Below are positions 25,361-32,773 of a stretch of 55,588 nt of DNA, one piece after another. Location: the NCBI GenBank assembly GCA_903887485.1, contig CAISPV010000117.1, positions 1 to 55,588 of the forward strand, read 5' to 3'. Each line of letters opens with the position of its first letter. The stretch's first letter is position 1. The stretch comes from an uncultured Desulfobulbaceae bacterium (GTDB taxonomy: Bacteria; Desulfobacterota; Desulfobulbia; Desulfobulbales; Desulfocapsaceae). Under the pieces are notes generated by a model that was given only the letters and a program-made list of their open reading frames with translations, made no database searches and was not told the origin of the DNA. Made by a program: the position numbers and the translations under genes.

Positions 25361-25891
25361 ATGGAAAACACTGAGCGGGATATTATTTTAGATGCCCTGT
25401 CCATCCAGAAACGGATAGCGCAACTGGGAGAGGCAATCAGTCGTGATTATGCGGCCGGAAATCTGCTGGTAATTGGGGTTCTGAAAGGGGCTTTTGTCTT
25501 TATGGCTGATTTGGTCCGCGCTATTGATATCCCGCTGGCCATCGATTTTATCCAGGTTTCTTCCTATGGCAAGGGGGCGTCTTCATCCGGTGATATTATC
25601 CTGCGCAGCACACCTACCATTGCGGTACAGGGATATGACGTGCTGCTGGTGGAAGATATCATCGATAGTGGCCTGACCGTGCAATGGTTGATGGCTCATC
25701 TTGCCGACCAGGGGGCAAATTCAGTCAAGATCTGTGCCCTTATTGATAAAGCGGAACGCCGCACGCATCCGGTGCAGATTGATTATTGCGGTTTTTCTAT
25801 TTCTCAAGGATTTCTTGTTGGGTATGGTCTTGATTTTAATGAAAAATACCGTAACTTGCCGATAATCTGTCACCTTAAGAATCCTGTCTAA
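25361..25891 (+). CDS. hpt: Hypoxanthine phosphoribosyltransferase
   Basis: Purine salvage enzyme converting hypoxanthine/guanine plus PRPP to IMP/GMP. The PRPP motif V-E-D-I-I-D-S-G-L-T is at about residues 103-112, with V-L-K-G-A-F-V-F-M-A-D-L near residue 44 and the C-terminal VGYGLDFNEKYRNLP typical of the family. The 176-residue length is normal. The following histidine kinase gene starts 30 bp after, so read-through is possible. Confidence 0.95.
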   Translation: MENTERDIILDALSIQKRIAQLGEAISRDYAAGNLLVIGVLKGAFVFMADLVRAIDIPLAIDFIQVSSYGKGASSSGDIILRSTPTIAVQGYDVLLVEDIIDSGLTVQWLMAHLADQGANSVKICALIDKAERRTHPVQIDYCGFSISQGFLVGYGLDFNEKYRNLPIICHLKNPV

Positions 25892-25921
25892 TCACAGCTC
25901 CTTTCGTGGTGTCCCCTCTTT

Positions 25922-27184
25922 ATGTTTCGCTTTAGCGCTTTCTTCCTGATTTTTGTGACTGTTCTTGTTTTGACCGGCGGCCTTTCCTGGTTCGCGATTC
26001 GCAATTATCGAATGGCGGCGCCGGTGGCCCAGGAGAATTTGCGTGGTCTGGCCTTGACTATGGCAACTGCCATGGAAGGTGTAGCTGCCCGCGACCCTTC
26101 CTTAAAATCGCTGGCCTCGTTTCAGACCTCTGAGATTGCGTATGCGGCTATTCTTTCTGCCAATGGCAAGATCATTTTTCATACAAATTCCAATCTCATT
26201 GGTTCTGATGTAACGGATGAACGTTATCGGTCTCTTTTGATCAAGGGAGGCTTGAGTGAGAAGCGAATACAGTTGGGAACCGGTGAAATGGTTTATGAAT
26301 TTCAGACCCCGGTCCATCTCGCAGGTCAGACCTGTATTCTCCGTCTTGCCCTGCATACCTGGCGCTCCGATACTGTCATACACCGGGCGCGTCAGGGGGT
26401 GACGGTCATCTTTTCTTTGTTGTTTCTGGGCTGGGGGCTGGGTCTAAGTATTATCTGGTTATTACGACAGCAGGGGCGGCGAGAGCGTCATCTTGCCCGT
26501 CAGCAAGAACTGGCGCGGTTAGGGGAGGTAGGGGCGGTGCTGGCCCATGAGATCCGTAACCCGCTGGCAGGTATCAAGGGATATGGCCAGCTCCTGGAAG
26601 AGAGGCTGGCTGATGGCAAAGAGCGGGGCTTTGCCGCCCTGATCGTCAGCGAGGCCCAACGCTTAGAAGGATTGGCCCATGACATCTTGCTCTATACCCG
26701 TCCTGATTCCTTAGCGGCGGCTTCATGTCAACTTTTGACCGTGGTGAGGGCCGTGCTGGCGTTGCTGGTGCCCCAGGCGAAGGAACAGGGCATCCAGCTT
26801 GTTTGCGAACTTCCCGATGACCTCATGGTTTCTTGTGCAGAGGATGGTCTTCATCAGCTCGTGCTTAATCTTCTCACGAATGGCATGCAGGCATCTGCTC
26901 TCTCTTCTCAGGCTGGAGTTATTATAGTTTCTGGACGACGGGCAGGAAAATGGGTGGAGCTCATGGTAACCGATAATGGTCCCGGTATTGCTGTTGAAAT
27001 GCAGAAAGTATTATTTGAGCCCTTTCGGACCAATAAAGCCCGAGGTGCTGGTTTAGGGTTGGCGGTCTGTAAAAAGATTGTTGATGGTTGCGGTGGCAGT
27101 ATAGAGGTAAAAAACAGAGTTGAAGGTGGGGCGGAATTTACAGTGCGATTGATAGCGGTTGAGAGCAAGGGAGAGATTAGATGA
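25922..27184 (+). CDS. Membrane sensor histidine kinase (ZraS/HydH-like)
   Basis: A 420-residue inner-membrane kinase. The first membrane helix is at about 5-25, a periplasmic sensor region at about 28-155 and the second helix at about 158-182. The HisKA domain has the phospho-acceptor His209 in LAHEIRNPLAGIKGYGQLL, and the ATPase domain has N-L-L-T-N-G-M-Q-A, D-N-G-P-G-I and G-A-G-L-G-L-A-V. The signal is unknown. It overlaps the response regulator by ATGA, making an evident two-component pair. The topology resembles ZraS, which senses envelope or metal stress, and the exported proteins downstream are compatible with that. Confidence 0.9.
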   Translation: MFRFSAFFLIFVTVLVLTGGLSWFAIRNYRMAAPVAQENLRGLALTMATAMEGVAARDPSLKSLASFQTSEIAYAAILSANGKIIFHTNSNLIGSDVTDERYRSLLIKGGLSEKRIQLGTGEMVYEFQTPVHLAGQTCILRLALHTWRSDTVIHRARQGVTVIFSLLFLGWGLGLSIIWLLRQQGRRERHLARQQELARLGEVGAVLAHEIRNPLAGIKGYGQLLEERLADGKERGFAALIVSEAQRLEGLAHDILLYTRPDSLAAASCQLLTVVRAVLALLVPQAKEQGIQLVCELPDDLMVSCAEDGLHQLVLNLLTNGMQASALSSQAGVIIVSGRRAGKWVELMVTDNGPGIAVEMQKVLFEPFRTNKARGAGLGLAVCKKIVDGCGGSIEVKNRVEGGAEFTVRLIAVESKGEIR

Positions 27185-28575
27185 GCGGGCGCATCTTGAT
27201 TGTTGAAGATGATACTACCTTTCGGGGGTTGCTTGCCGCTATTCTCGAAGATGCGGGCCATGAGGTGATCCAGGCGGTGGATGGTGCGGCGGGGCTGGTC
27301 AAGCTGCAACAAGAATCCTTTGACCTGGTGTTGTCTGATCTTAAGATGCCAAAAATGGGAGGGCTTGAGTTGTTTATGGCCAGTCGGAACGACCCTGCCG
27401 CTCCGCCCTTTGTCTTGATCACCGCCTTTGGCACGGTGGAAGAAGCGGTGTCGGCAATTAAAGACGGGGTCAGTGATTTTCTGACTAAGCCGCTCAAGGA
27501 TCCTGCTACCTTGCGGGCCTTGGTTGATCGTTTGCTTACGGAGAATATTCGTAAGAGGCGGCTAACGGCCCTTGATGAGGTTGAGATGGTTGGATTGCCG
27601 CCACTTGATATCCTTTTTGCAGGTACGGCCATGGACAAAGTGCGTTGGCTAGTAGGTGAGGCTGCACCAACCGAGGCTACCGTGTTGATTGGAGGTGAGA
27701 GCGGCACCGGCAAGGAGTTGTTGGCCCGCTATATCCATCTTGTAAGTCCTCGCAAAGGTGGCCCGTTTATCGCGGTGAACTGTGCGGCTATCCCTGAAAA
27801 CTTGCTGGAGAGCGAGCTCTTTGGCCATGAAAGGGGGGCCTTCACTGGTGCATCCACTACTCGTCAGGGGAAATTTGAACTGGCTGCCGGCGGCACTATC
27901 CTGCTCGATGAGATTGGTGAAATGGTTCTGCCGATGCAGGCAAAAATATTGCGCATCCTTCAGGAACGCAGTTTTCAGAGGGTAGGAGGCAGTCGGGATA
28001 TCCATGCCAATGTGCGGGTTTTGGCCGCCACCAATCGTGATTTGGCCCAGGAGATTGCCAACGGTCGCTTTCGTGAAGACCTTTTTTATCGCTTGAATGT
28101 TTTTCCTGTAACCCTGCCTTCCTTGTGTGATCGCCTTGATGCCATTGATGATCTGGCTAATTTTTTTGTCCGTCTGCATAGTAGGAGTATGGGAAAAGAG
28201 ATTTCGGGAATAGCTATTTCGGCACTCAGGGCCCTCCACACTTACCACTGGCCTGGTAACATTCGTGAGCTGCAAAATGTCCTGGAGCGGGCGGTTATTC
28301 TGGCACGGGGTGAGATAAAACGAGCGGAGCTTCCTGAACTCTTGCAGGGTGAAAATAAAAAAAAATTAAATGAGAGTACAACTGTTTCTTTGGGCGGCAT
28401 TCCGCCTGCAGAAAGTGGCATGCTGAAAGAGGCGGAACGTCAGGCGATTATGATGGCCCTCCAGACTACTGATGGCAATCGACGTTTAGCTGCCGATCGC
28501 TTGGGGATTTCACGGCGCACTCTTCAGTATCGTCTGAAAGAATATGGACTGGCTGATGAGGAAAGGGAAGAGTAA
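27181..28575 (+). CDS. NtrC-family sigma-54 response regulator (ZraR-like)
   Basis: The receiver domain is at 1-120 with phospho-acceptor Asp53 (SDLKMP) and a conserved Lys in LTKPLKD. The AAA+ domain (about 140-370) has Walker A GGESGTGKE, the sigma-54 contact loop G-A-F-T-G-A and Walker B G-G-T-I-L-L-D-E-I-G-E. A Fis-type helix-turn-helix ends the 464 residues (GNRRLAADRLGISRRTLQYRLKEYG). It should activate sigma-54 promoters on phosphorylation by the upstream kinase. A weak sigma-54-like site lies at 28721-28735, before the small exported proteins. Confidence 0.94.
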   Translation: MSGRILIVEDDTTFRGLLAAILEDAGHEVIQAVDGAAGLVKLQQESFDLVLSDLKMPKMGGLELFMASRNDPAAPPFVLITAFGTVEEAVSAIKDGVSDFLTKPLKDPATLRALVDRLLTENIRKRRLTALDEVEMVGLPPLDILFAGTAMDKVRWLVGEAAPTEATVLIGGESGTGKELLARYIHLVSPRKGGPFIAVNCAAIPENLLESELFGHERGAFTGASTTRQGKFELAAGGTILLDEIGEMVLPMQAKILRILQERSFQRVGGSRDIHANVRVLAATNRDLAQEIANGRFREDLFYRLNVFPVTLPSLCDRLDAIDDLANFFVRLHSRSMGKEISGIAISALRALHTYHWPGNIRELQNVLERAVILARGEIKRAELPELLQGENKKKLNESTTVSLGGIPPAESGMLKEAERQAIMMALQTTDGNRRLAADRLGISRRTLQYRLKEYGLADEEREE

Positions 28576-28651
28576 TGGTGCAATTTTTTCATAGTTAGTG
28601 CAAAAAGTGCACTGACCTTTTTATGTTAAGGGTGACTGTAAAAATGAAATC

Positions 28652-28676
28652 TATTAAAATTCTATGAATTTTAATA
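28652..28676 (+). terminator. AT-rich hairpin after the response regulator
   Basis: TATTAAAATTC (28652-28662) pairs perfectly with GAATTTTAATA (28666-28676) around a three-base loop. It stands 77 bp after the regulator stop. It is low in GC, so termination is uncertain. Confidence 0.35.
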
Positions 28677-28720
28677 AGTTATGAAAAAATCCCCAAGTGG
28701 CACAGATTGTGAAATACTGG

Positions 28721-28735
28721 TGGCATAACGTTTGA
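28721..28735 (+). promoter_or_regulatory. Possible sigma-54 promoter
   Basis: TGGCAT-N5-TTGA matches eight of ten consensus bases of TGGCAC-N5-TTGC with correct spacing; the -12 C is replaced by A, which weakens it. It sits 70 bp before the first exported-peptide gene and downstream of a sigma-54 activator gene. Three GTGCA boxes at 28578, 28598 and 28607 could be activator sites. Confidence 0.3.
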
Positions 28736-28804
28736 TAGGGATGGCCCTTGTCAAAGAGCACAAGCAGATGTCAACCAGTTTCAAATCACAAGGAGAAAAT
28801 GAAC

Positions 28805-28945
28805 ATGAAAACAAAACGAATGATAGCCCTGACCCTAGCCGCAATTTTTGCAATGACCCTGGTGGGCGAGGCCATGGCCGCCACTAAATTGCAAACGAAA
28901 ACCCAGACGCGTACCCCAACTTCAACCTGCGTTCCCCGCAGGTAA
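28805..28945 (+). CDS. Small exported peptide, 46 residues
   Basis: The ATG at 28805 has AGGAGA eight bases upstream; an ATG at 28799 is too close to it. A clear signal peptide (residues 1-25, ending GEAMA-A) leaves a mature chain of about 21 residues rich in Thr, Gln and Lys, with one Cys near the end. The signal peptide closely resembles that of the next gene, which suggests tandem duplication. The family was not recognised. Confidence 0.65.
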   Translation: MKTKRMIALTLAAIFAMTLVGEAMAATKLQTKTQTRTPTSTCVPRR

Positions 28946-28979
28946 TTATTCAAGTAAACTTACCAAGGAAAAATAAATC

Positions 28980-29294
28980 ATGAAAACCAGAAGAATAATG
29001 GTATTGGGACTGGCCGTGACGTGTGCAATGTCGTTGGCCGGTGAGGCAATGGCTCGCGGCGGGAATGGTGGTGGAAATGGTGGTGGGAATGGAAGCGGGA
29101 GCGGAATCCATACACCCGGCACTGGCACTACATCAACTACAACCACCCGTCCGGTTGGTTCACAACGTCGTGATGGCACGTTTCTGACCACTGGTACGAC
29201 CGCCAATGGTTCCACCTCTCGTCCGGTCAATGGCAATGGATTGCGGGACGGGAGTCGTTTGACCACCAAAACCGTGCCGGTAACAGCTCCATAA
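28980..29294 (+). CDS. Small exported Gly/Thr-rich protein
   Basis: A 104-residue protein with a signal peptide (residues 1-25, ending GEAMA-R) nearly the same as in the gene before. The mature part starts with a Gly/Asn-rich run (repeated G-G-N-G), then Thr/Ser-rich low-complexity sequence in which R-P-V and R-D-G-(T/S) each occur twice. Ribosome binding site AAGGAAA. No cysteine and no known domain is present. It is likely a secreted or periplasmic low-complexity protein; the function is unknown. Confidence 0.65.
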   Translation: MKTRRIMVLGLAVTCAMSLAGEAMARGGNGGGNGGGNGSGSGIHTPGTGTTSTTTTRPVGSQRRDGTFLTTGTTANGSTSRPVNGNGLRDGSRLTTKTVPVTAP

Positions 29295-29313
29295 ATCAAT
29301 AAGAATTAGTTCC

Positions 29314-29343
29314 AGCGGAGGGCGGAGACGTCCTCCGCTTTGT
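29314..29343 (+). terminator. Hairpin with T-rich end after the exported peptides
   Basis: AGCGGAGG (29314-29321) pairs with CCTCCGCT (29332-29339) around ten bases and is followed by TTGTG. It may act as a partial terminator or attenuator before the OB-fold gene at 29347. Confidence 0.5.
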
Positions 29344-29346
29344 GTT

Positions 29347-29874
29347 ATGCGACCAATATTACTCATCATCTCTTCTCTGCTGATCCTTTTTGTGTCTTTC
29401 CCGTTTTCCGCGCAGGCCTTCTGGGGAACTGAGCAAGGGAATCATCAACCTCTAAATCTTGAATCCGGTTACGATGTCAATACCGTAACCACTGTAACTG
29501 GTCAGATCCTCTCGGTTCAGGCCGGTGCTGATCGTCATAATCTCCAGTTGGAGATTGAAGGCGGTGGAGCTAGAATGATCATTTGTCTTGGTCCCCAACG
29601 CTATTGGGTTGACCAGGGTATGCCTTTAAAAGAGGGCGACAAGGTGACGGTTCGCGGCTCTAAAGCCCAGGGACAGGATGGGGTTATCTATATTCTGGCT
29701 CAGAAAATTACGGAAATCGATCAAGGGGTTGCGGTTGTCCTCCGCGATGAGTCCGGGCATCCGAATTGGGCTGGTGGGAGAATGAGGTCTGGGAGTGAAG
29801 TGGGTGGTGGGGGAGGAGGTAGTGGCCGTGGCCGAAGTGATGGCGGTAGAGGAGGGCGAGGTGGTGGTCGGTAA
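29347..29874 (+). CDS. Exported OB-fold-like protein with Gly/Arg-rich tail
   Basis: A signal peptide (about 1-24, ending SAQA-F) is followed by a compact region (about 40-130) that looks like a small OB-fold: V-T-G-Q-I-L-S-V, L-x-L-E-I-E-G-G-G-A, P-L-K-E-G-D-K-V-T-V-R-G-S. From about residue 140 the chain is almost only Gly, Arg and Ser. No cysteine pair is seen in the mature domain apart from a single Cys. It starts 53 bp after the Gly/Thr-rich gene and probably belongs to the same exported set. The function is unknown. Confidence 0.6.
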   Translation: MRPILLIISSLLILFVSFPFSAQAFWGTEQGNHQPLNLESGYDVNTVTTVTGQILSVQAGADRHNLQLEIEGGGARMIICLGPQRYWVDQGMPLKEGDKVTVRGSKAQGQDGVIYILAQKITEIDQGVAVVLRDESGHPNWAGGRMRSGSEVGGGGGGSGRGRSDGGRGGRGGGR

Positions 29875-29999
29875 TAAAATCTCCTTATTTGATGTTGTTG
29901 CACCGCAAGGGTCTATGCTACGCATTGGAAATAGAAAAAAGTCGCTGTCCCTATTTTGCCGCGATATGATCCTGCATAGTTATAAAGGAAAAAAAGAAT

Positions 30000-30665
30000 A
30001 TGAAATGGTACGGCTATTTTTTAGCAGTAGCTGTTGTGGGAATATTGGTTACGGGTTGTATGTCGCATCAGGGACAACCGGATAACACTGCCTCGGGAGC
30101 TTTGGCTGGCGGTGCCACGGGTGTGATCATCGGTAGTATGGCTCGGCATCCGGGTCCCGGTGCGCTCGTCGGTGGAGCTATTGGAGCTTTGGCTGGTGGT
30201 GCCATCGGACATGGTATGGATCAGGTTCAGGATGCACAGTTGCAGGCGCGAGCCTCGCAGGCTATGCAGCGGGTCGAACAGCATCCGCCGTTGACGGTTG
30301 TGGACGTAAAATCGCTGGTGCAGGCAGGGATCAGCGATGATCTCGTCATCAGTCAAATTCGTAATTCTCGGACAGTTTATCACCTCAACACTGCGGATAT
30401 TATTGATCTGAAAAAGGCGAGGGTCAGTGAAAAGATTATTGACTGCATGATCAATACACCGACCGAGATTCAGTCTGCCGAGGTGACGGGTGTGACAAGA
30501 ACTGTATTACCAGCACCGCTGGCTGAACAGGTTGTCGTGGCTCCGGGTCCGGACTACATCTGGGTGGATGGCTCGTGGCTCTGGTTTGCGGATCGTCGGG
30601 TCTGGCATTCCGGCTATTGGCATCAACCGCTGCGATATGGGCATTATGGATGGAGAAGATGGTAA
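30000..30665 (+). CDS. Lipoprotein with glycine-zipper segment
   Basis: The lipobox V-T-G-C (Cys20) follows a short hydrophobic signal. Residues about 32-72 are a Gly/Ala-rich glycine-zipper stretch (ASGALAGGATGVIIGSMA and a similar second block), a pattern found in outer-membrane-inserting lipoproteins. A middle helical domain (about 97-155) contains V-V-D-V-K-S-L-V-Q-A-G-I-S-D-D-L-V-I. The C-terminus is aromatic (Y-I-W-V-D-G-S-W and G-Y-W-H-Q-P), resembling YXWV/YXGY-type tails. It is 221 residues long. The role is unknown, presumably envelope. Confidence 0.7.
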   Translation: MKWYGYFLAVAVVGILVTGCMSHQGQPDNTASGALAGGATGVIIGSMARHPGPGALVGGAIGALAGGAIGHGMDQVQDAQLQARASQAMQRVEQHPPLTVVDVKSLVQAGISDDLVISQIRNSRTVYHLNTADIIDLKKARVSEKIIDCMINTPTEIQSAEVTGVTRTVLPAPLAEQVVVAPGPDYIWVDGSWLWFADRRVWHSGYWHQPLRYGHYGWRRW

Positions 30666-30825
30666 CCCTGTGAAATTCTGGTTTATATGTGCTTCATTCT
30701 GTTTTGAATTTTACTCGCGCAGATCAAGCAGATATGAGAAACTTATTTTTCAAGACCTGACCTTTTTTCTCAAAAATCAAACAAGAAGTTTTTTTATGAA
30801 AAATTCAACCAAAAAAGAGAACACA

Positions 30826-31482
30826 ATGAAAAAATTAGCAATTGTTCTGTCATGCTGTGCCCTTACCCTCTCTGCTACGGCCGCTTCTGCTGCGGGAGTT
30901 TATATCAGCGGCAAGCTGGGAGTTACTGTGACTCCCACGTTAACTGCAAGTGGAGCTGATGGCTGGGGAACTTGGGCCGACGACATATCATTCGATACGG
31001 GATTGGCAATCAATGGTGCAATCGGCTACGATTTTGACACCTTCAGGGCTGAAGTTGAAGTTGGATATCAAAAGAATGATTTCGACTCCTCAGAAAACTA
31101 CAATAATGGAATTTATACTGGAACGACTTCATTTGTTAATGGGGATTTGACATCAAACTCTCTTTTTGCCAATGGCTACTATGATTTCAAAAACAACAGT
31201 CCTCTTGTACCCTACTTAGGTGCTGGTATTGGTTACGCCAATGTTGAACTTAACCATATAAGATCTGATGCCGGTTACGGTAGCTACAGTAACGACGATA
31301 GCGTCTTCGCTTACCAGTTGATGGCTGGCGTCTCTTATGCCATCAACAAAAACGTGGCCATTGATCTCTCCTACCGTTATGTAGGTGCTGCCAATCCTTC
31401 GTTTGATGAAGGTTATGGGTCCACGACTGACTTTGAGTTCTCCAGCCACAACTTTTTGCTGGGCGCACGGTACACATTCTAA
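30826..31482 (+). CDS. Outer-membrane beta-barrel protein (OmpA/OprF-barrel type)
   Basis: The start at 30826 gives a standard signal peptide (MKKLAIVLSCCALTLSATAASA); an ATG at 30796 in the same frame is possible. The 218-residue protein consists of alternating aromatic/hydrophilic strands (FRAEVEVGYQKNDF, PYLGAGIGYANVEL, VAIDLSYRYVGAANP) and ends with LLGARYTF, the terminal-Phe signature recognised by BamA. It fits the small eight-stranded barrel family. It is the last of the exported series after the two-component system; hairpin 31530-31562 lies beyond it. Confidence 0.82.
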   Translation: MKKLAIVLSCCALTLSATAASAAGVYISGKLGVTVTPTLTASGADGWGTWADDISFDTGLAINGAIGYDFDTFRAEVEVGYQKNDFDSSENYNNGIYTGTTSFVNGDLTSNSLFANGYYDFKNNSPLVPYLGAGIGYANVELNHIRSDAGYGSYSNDDSVFAYQLMAGVSYAINKNVAIDLSYRYVGAANPSFDEGYGSTTDFEFSSHNFLLGARYTF

Positions 31483-31529
31483 TTAGATTAACAGGGGGCT
31501 TTTCCCTTCCGCCCCCAAAAATGTAATTT

Positions 31530-31562
31530 ATGGCGTTGATGACAATATATCATCAGCGCCAT
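31530..31562 (+). terminator. Hairpin after the beta-barrel gene
   Basis: ATGGCGTTGATGA (31530-31542) pairs with TCATCAGCGCCAT (31550-31562), one mismatch, loop of seven, followed by TTTAACCTTATTTTT. A smaller GGGGGC/GCCCCC hairpin precedes it at about 31493-31516. Beyond, 31563-31865 holds no gene or RNA recognised. Confidence 0.55.
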
Positions 31563-31865
31563 TTAACCTTATTTTTCCTCATCGAACAGAATGATGTTTC
31601 TACTGCTAATAATGCCCAGTTTTGTCATGGCCTGTACCGATCTTGCTCTCGTTACCAACTGAAATTTAAAAAAGTACTAACAATCCCGCTCCCAGGCGGA
31701 GAGTATCTACAAAAAATTTTACAGGGAAATTTTTAATGGTTTCAGCCTGGAGTAATTCATGTCGTGATTAGCCATAGCTTTGGTTTAGAAGCCTACGGTT
31801 TTGCCGTTGGTGATTTAACTTGCTGTAGTTATTGTTTGTAATTTCATCAAAACAAGGAAAATTCG

Positions 31866-32708
31866 ATGCATTTCCGGAGAATCACCTCATTGACCATGTT
31901 GTTTTCTTTTGTCCTCTGTATTCTCACCAGTATCATCCTCTACATAGTTCCGGAAGGGCGGATTGCCTATTGGTCGGATTGGCAGTTGTGGAGTCTGACT
32001 AAGACCGAGTGGGGGAACTTGCACCTCAATCTCGGTTTCCTTTTTCTGATCACCGGCTTGCTTCACATTTCCTACAATTGGAGTGTGATTGTAGCTTATA
32101 TGAAAAATAAGGCCAGGAAGCTCAAGATTTTTACTGCTAGTTTTAATGTGGCTCTGGTTTTGACTCTGGTGGTGGGACTCGGTACGTATTGGAAGATTCC
32201 CCCCATGTCCAGCGTACTGAAATTTGGACATTATCTTAAGGATGCCGCGGGTAAAAAATATGGTGAGCCGCCCTATGCGCACGCTGAGCTTTCCCCTCTT
32301 GCCTCTTTTTACAGGAAAGCGGAGATTGATCCGGTAAAGGCCATGGAACTCTTGGCCAAGGCTGGGATTATTATGGATAATGATAAACAAACAGTTGCCG
32401 CAATCGCTGTTCGTAACAATATGACCCCCATGACTCTATTTGAAATAATCAAACCTGCCATAACTGTTGTGGAACCGACATTCGTCATTTTCCCGGATGA
32501 GCCGTTGCCTGGGTTTGGTAAAAAGATACTGTCCGAAATTTGTACCGAATATAATTTGCAGTCTGCCTTGATTATTCAAGGATTGGCCAAAGAAAATATT
32601 ACGGCTAGGCCGGAGCAGACGATTCGGGAGATTGCTGAGGCAGCCGACATGGACCCCCACGCATTTTATGCTCTCCTCCATCAAGTGGTCATTGAACAAA
32701 ACAAATAG
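31866..32708 (+). CDS. DUF4405-type membrane protein with duplicated C-terminal helical module
   Basis: Three hydrophobic segments (about 8-28, 52-78 and 88-108) with His53 and His67 in the second recall DUF4405, a cytochrome-b-like membrane family. A soluble region follows in which residues 162-196 and 239-273 appear to be two copies of one module (pattern L-x-A-K-x-x-I ... Q-T-x-x-x-I-A ... M-x-P). The total is 280 residues. AAGGAAA precedes the ATG. It may be a haem-binding membrane anchor, but no partner is adjacent apart from the exported cluster upstream. Confidence 0.62.
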   Translation: MHFRRITSLTMLFSFVLCILTSIILYIVPEGRIAYWSDWQLWSLTKTEWGNLHLNLGFLFLITGLLHISYNWSVIVAYMKNKARKLKIFTASFNVALVLTLVVGLGTYWKIPPMSSVLKFGHYLKDAAGKKYGEPPYAHAELSPLASFYRKAEIDPVKAMELLAKAGIIMDNDKQTVAAIAVRNNMTPMTLFEIIKPAITVVEPTFVIFPDEPLPGFGKKILSEICTEYNLQSALIIQGLAKENITARPEQTIREIAEAADMDPHAFYALLHQVVIEQNK

Positions 32709-32773
32709 TCGCTCTTGCTCCTGGCCTATGAACTTTTTCCGTACAGAAGGCGATATTATTTAGATACAAAGGA

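Noticed and set aside
28698-28712. TGGCAC at 28698 as a second sigma-54 site
   Set aside because: The -24 element is good but the -12 element reads GTGA at the required distance.
31530-31736. 68-residue frame after the beta-barrel gene
   Set aside because: It starts inside a hairpin, lacks a ribosome binding site and has no recognisable domain.
31820-31845. Sigma-54-like TTGG ... TTGC before the DUF4405 gene
   Set aside because: The distance between the GG and GC elements is one base too long, which sigma-54 does not tolerate.
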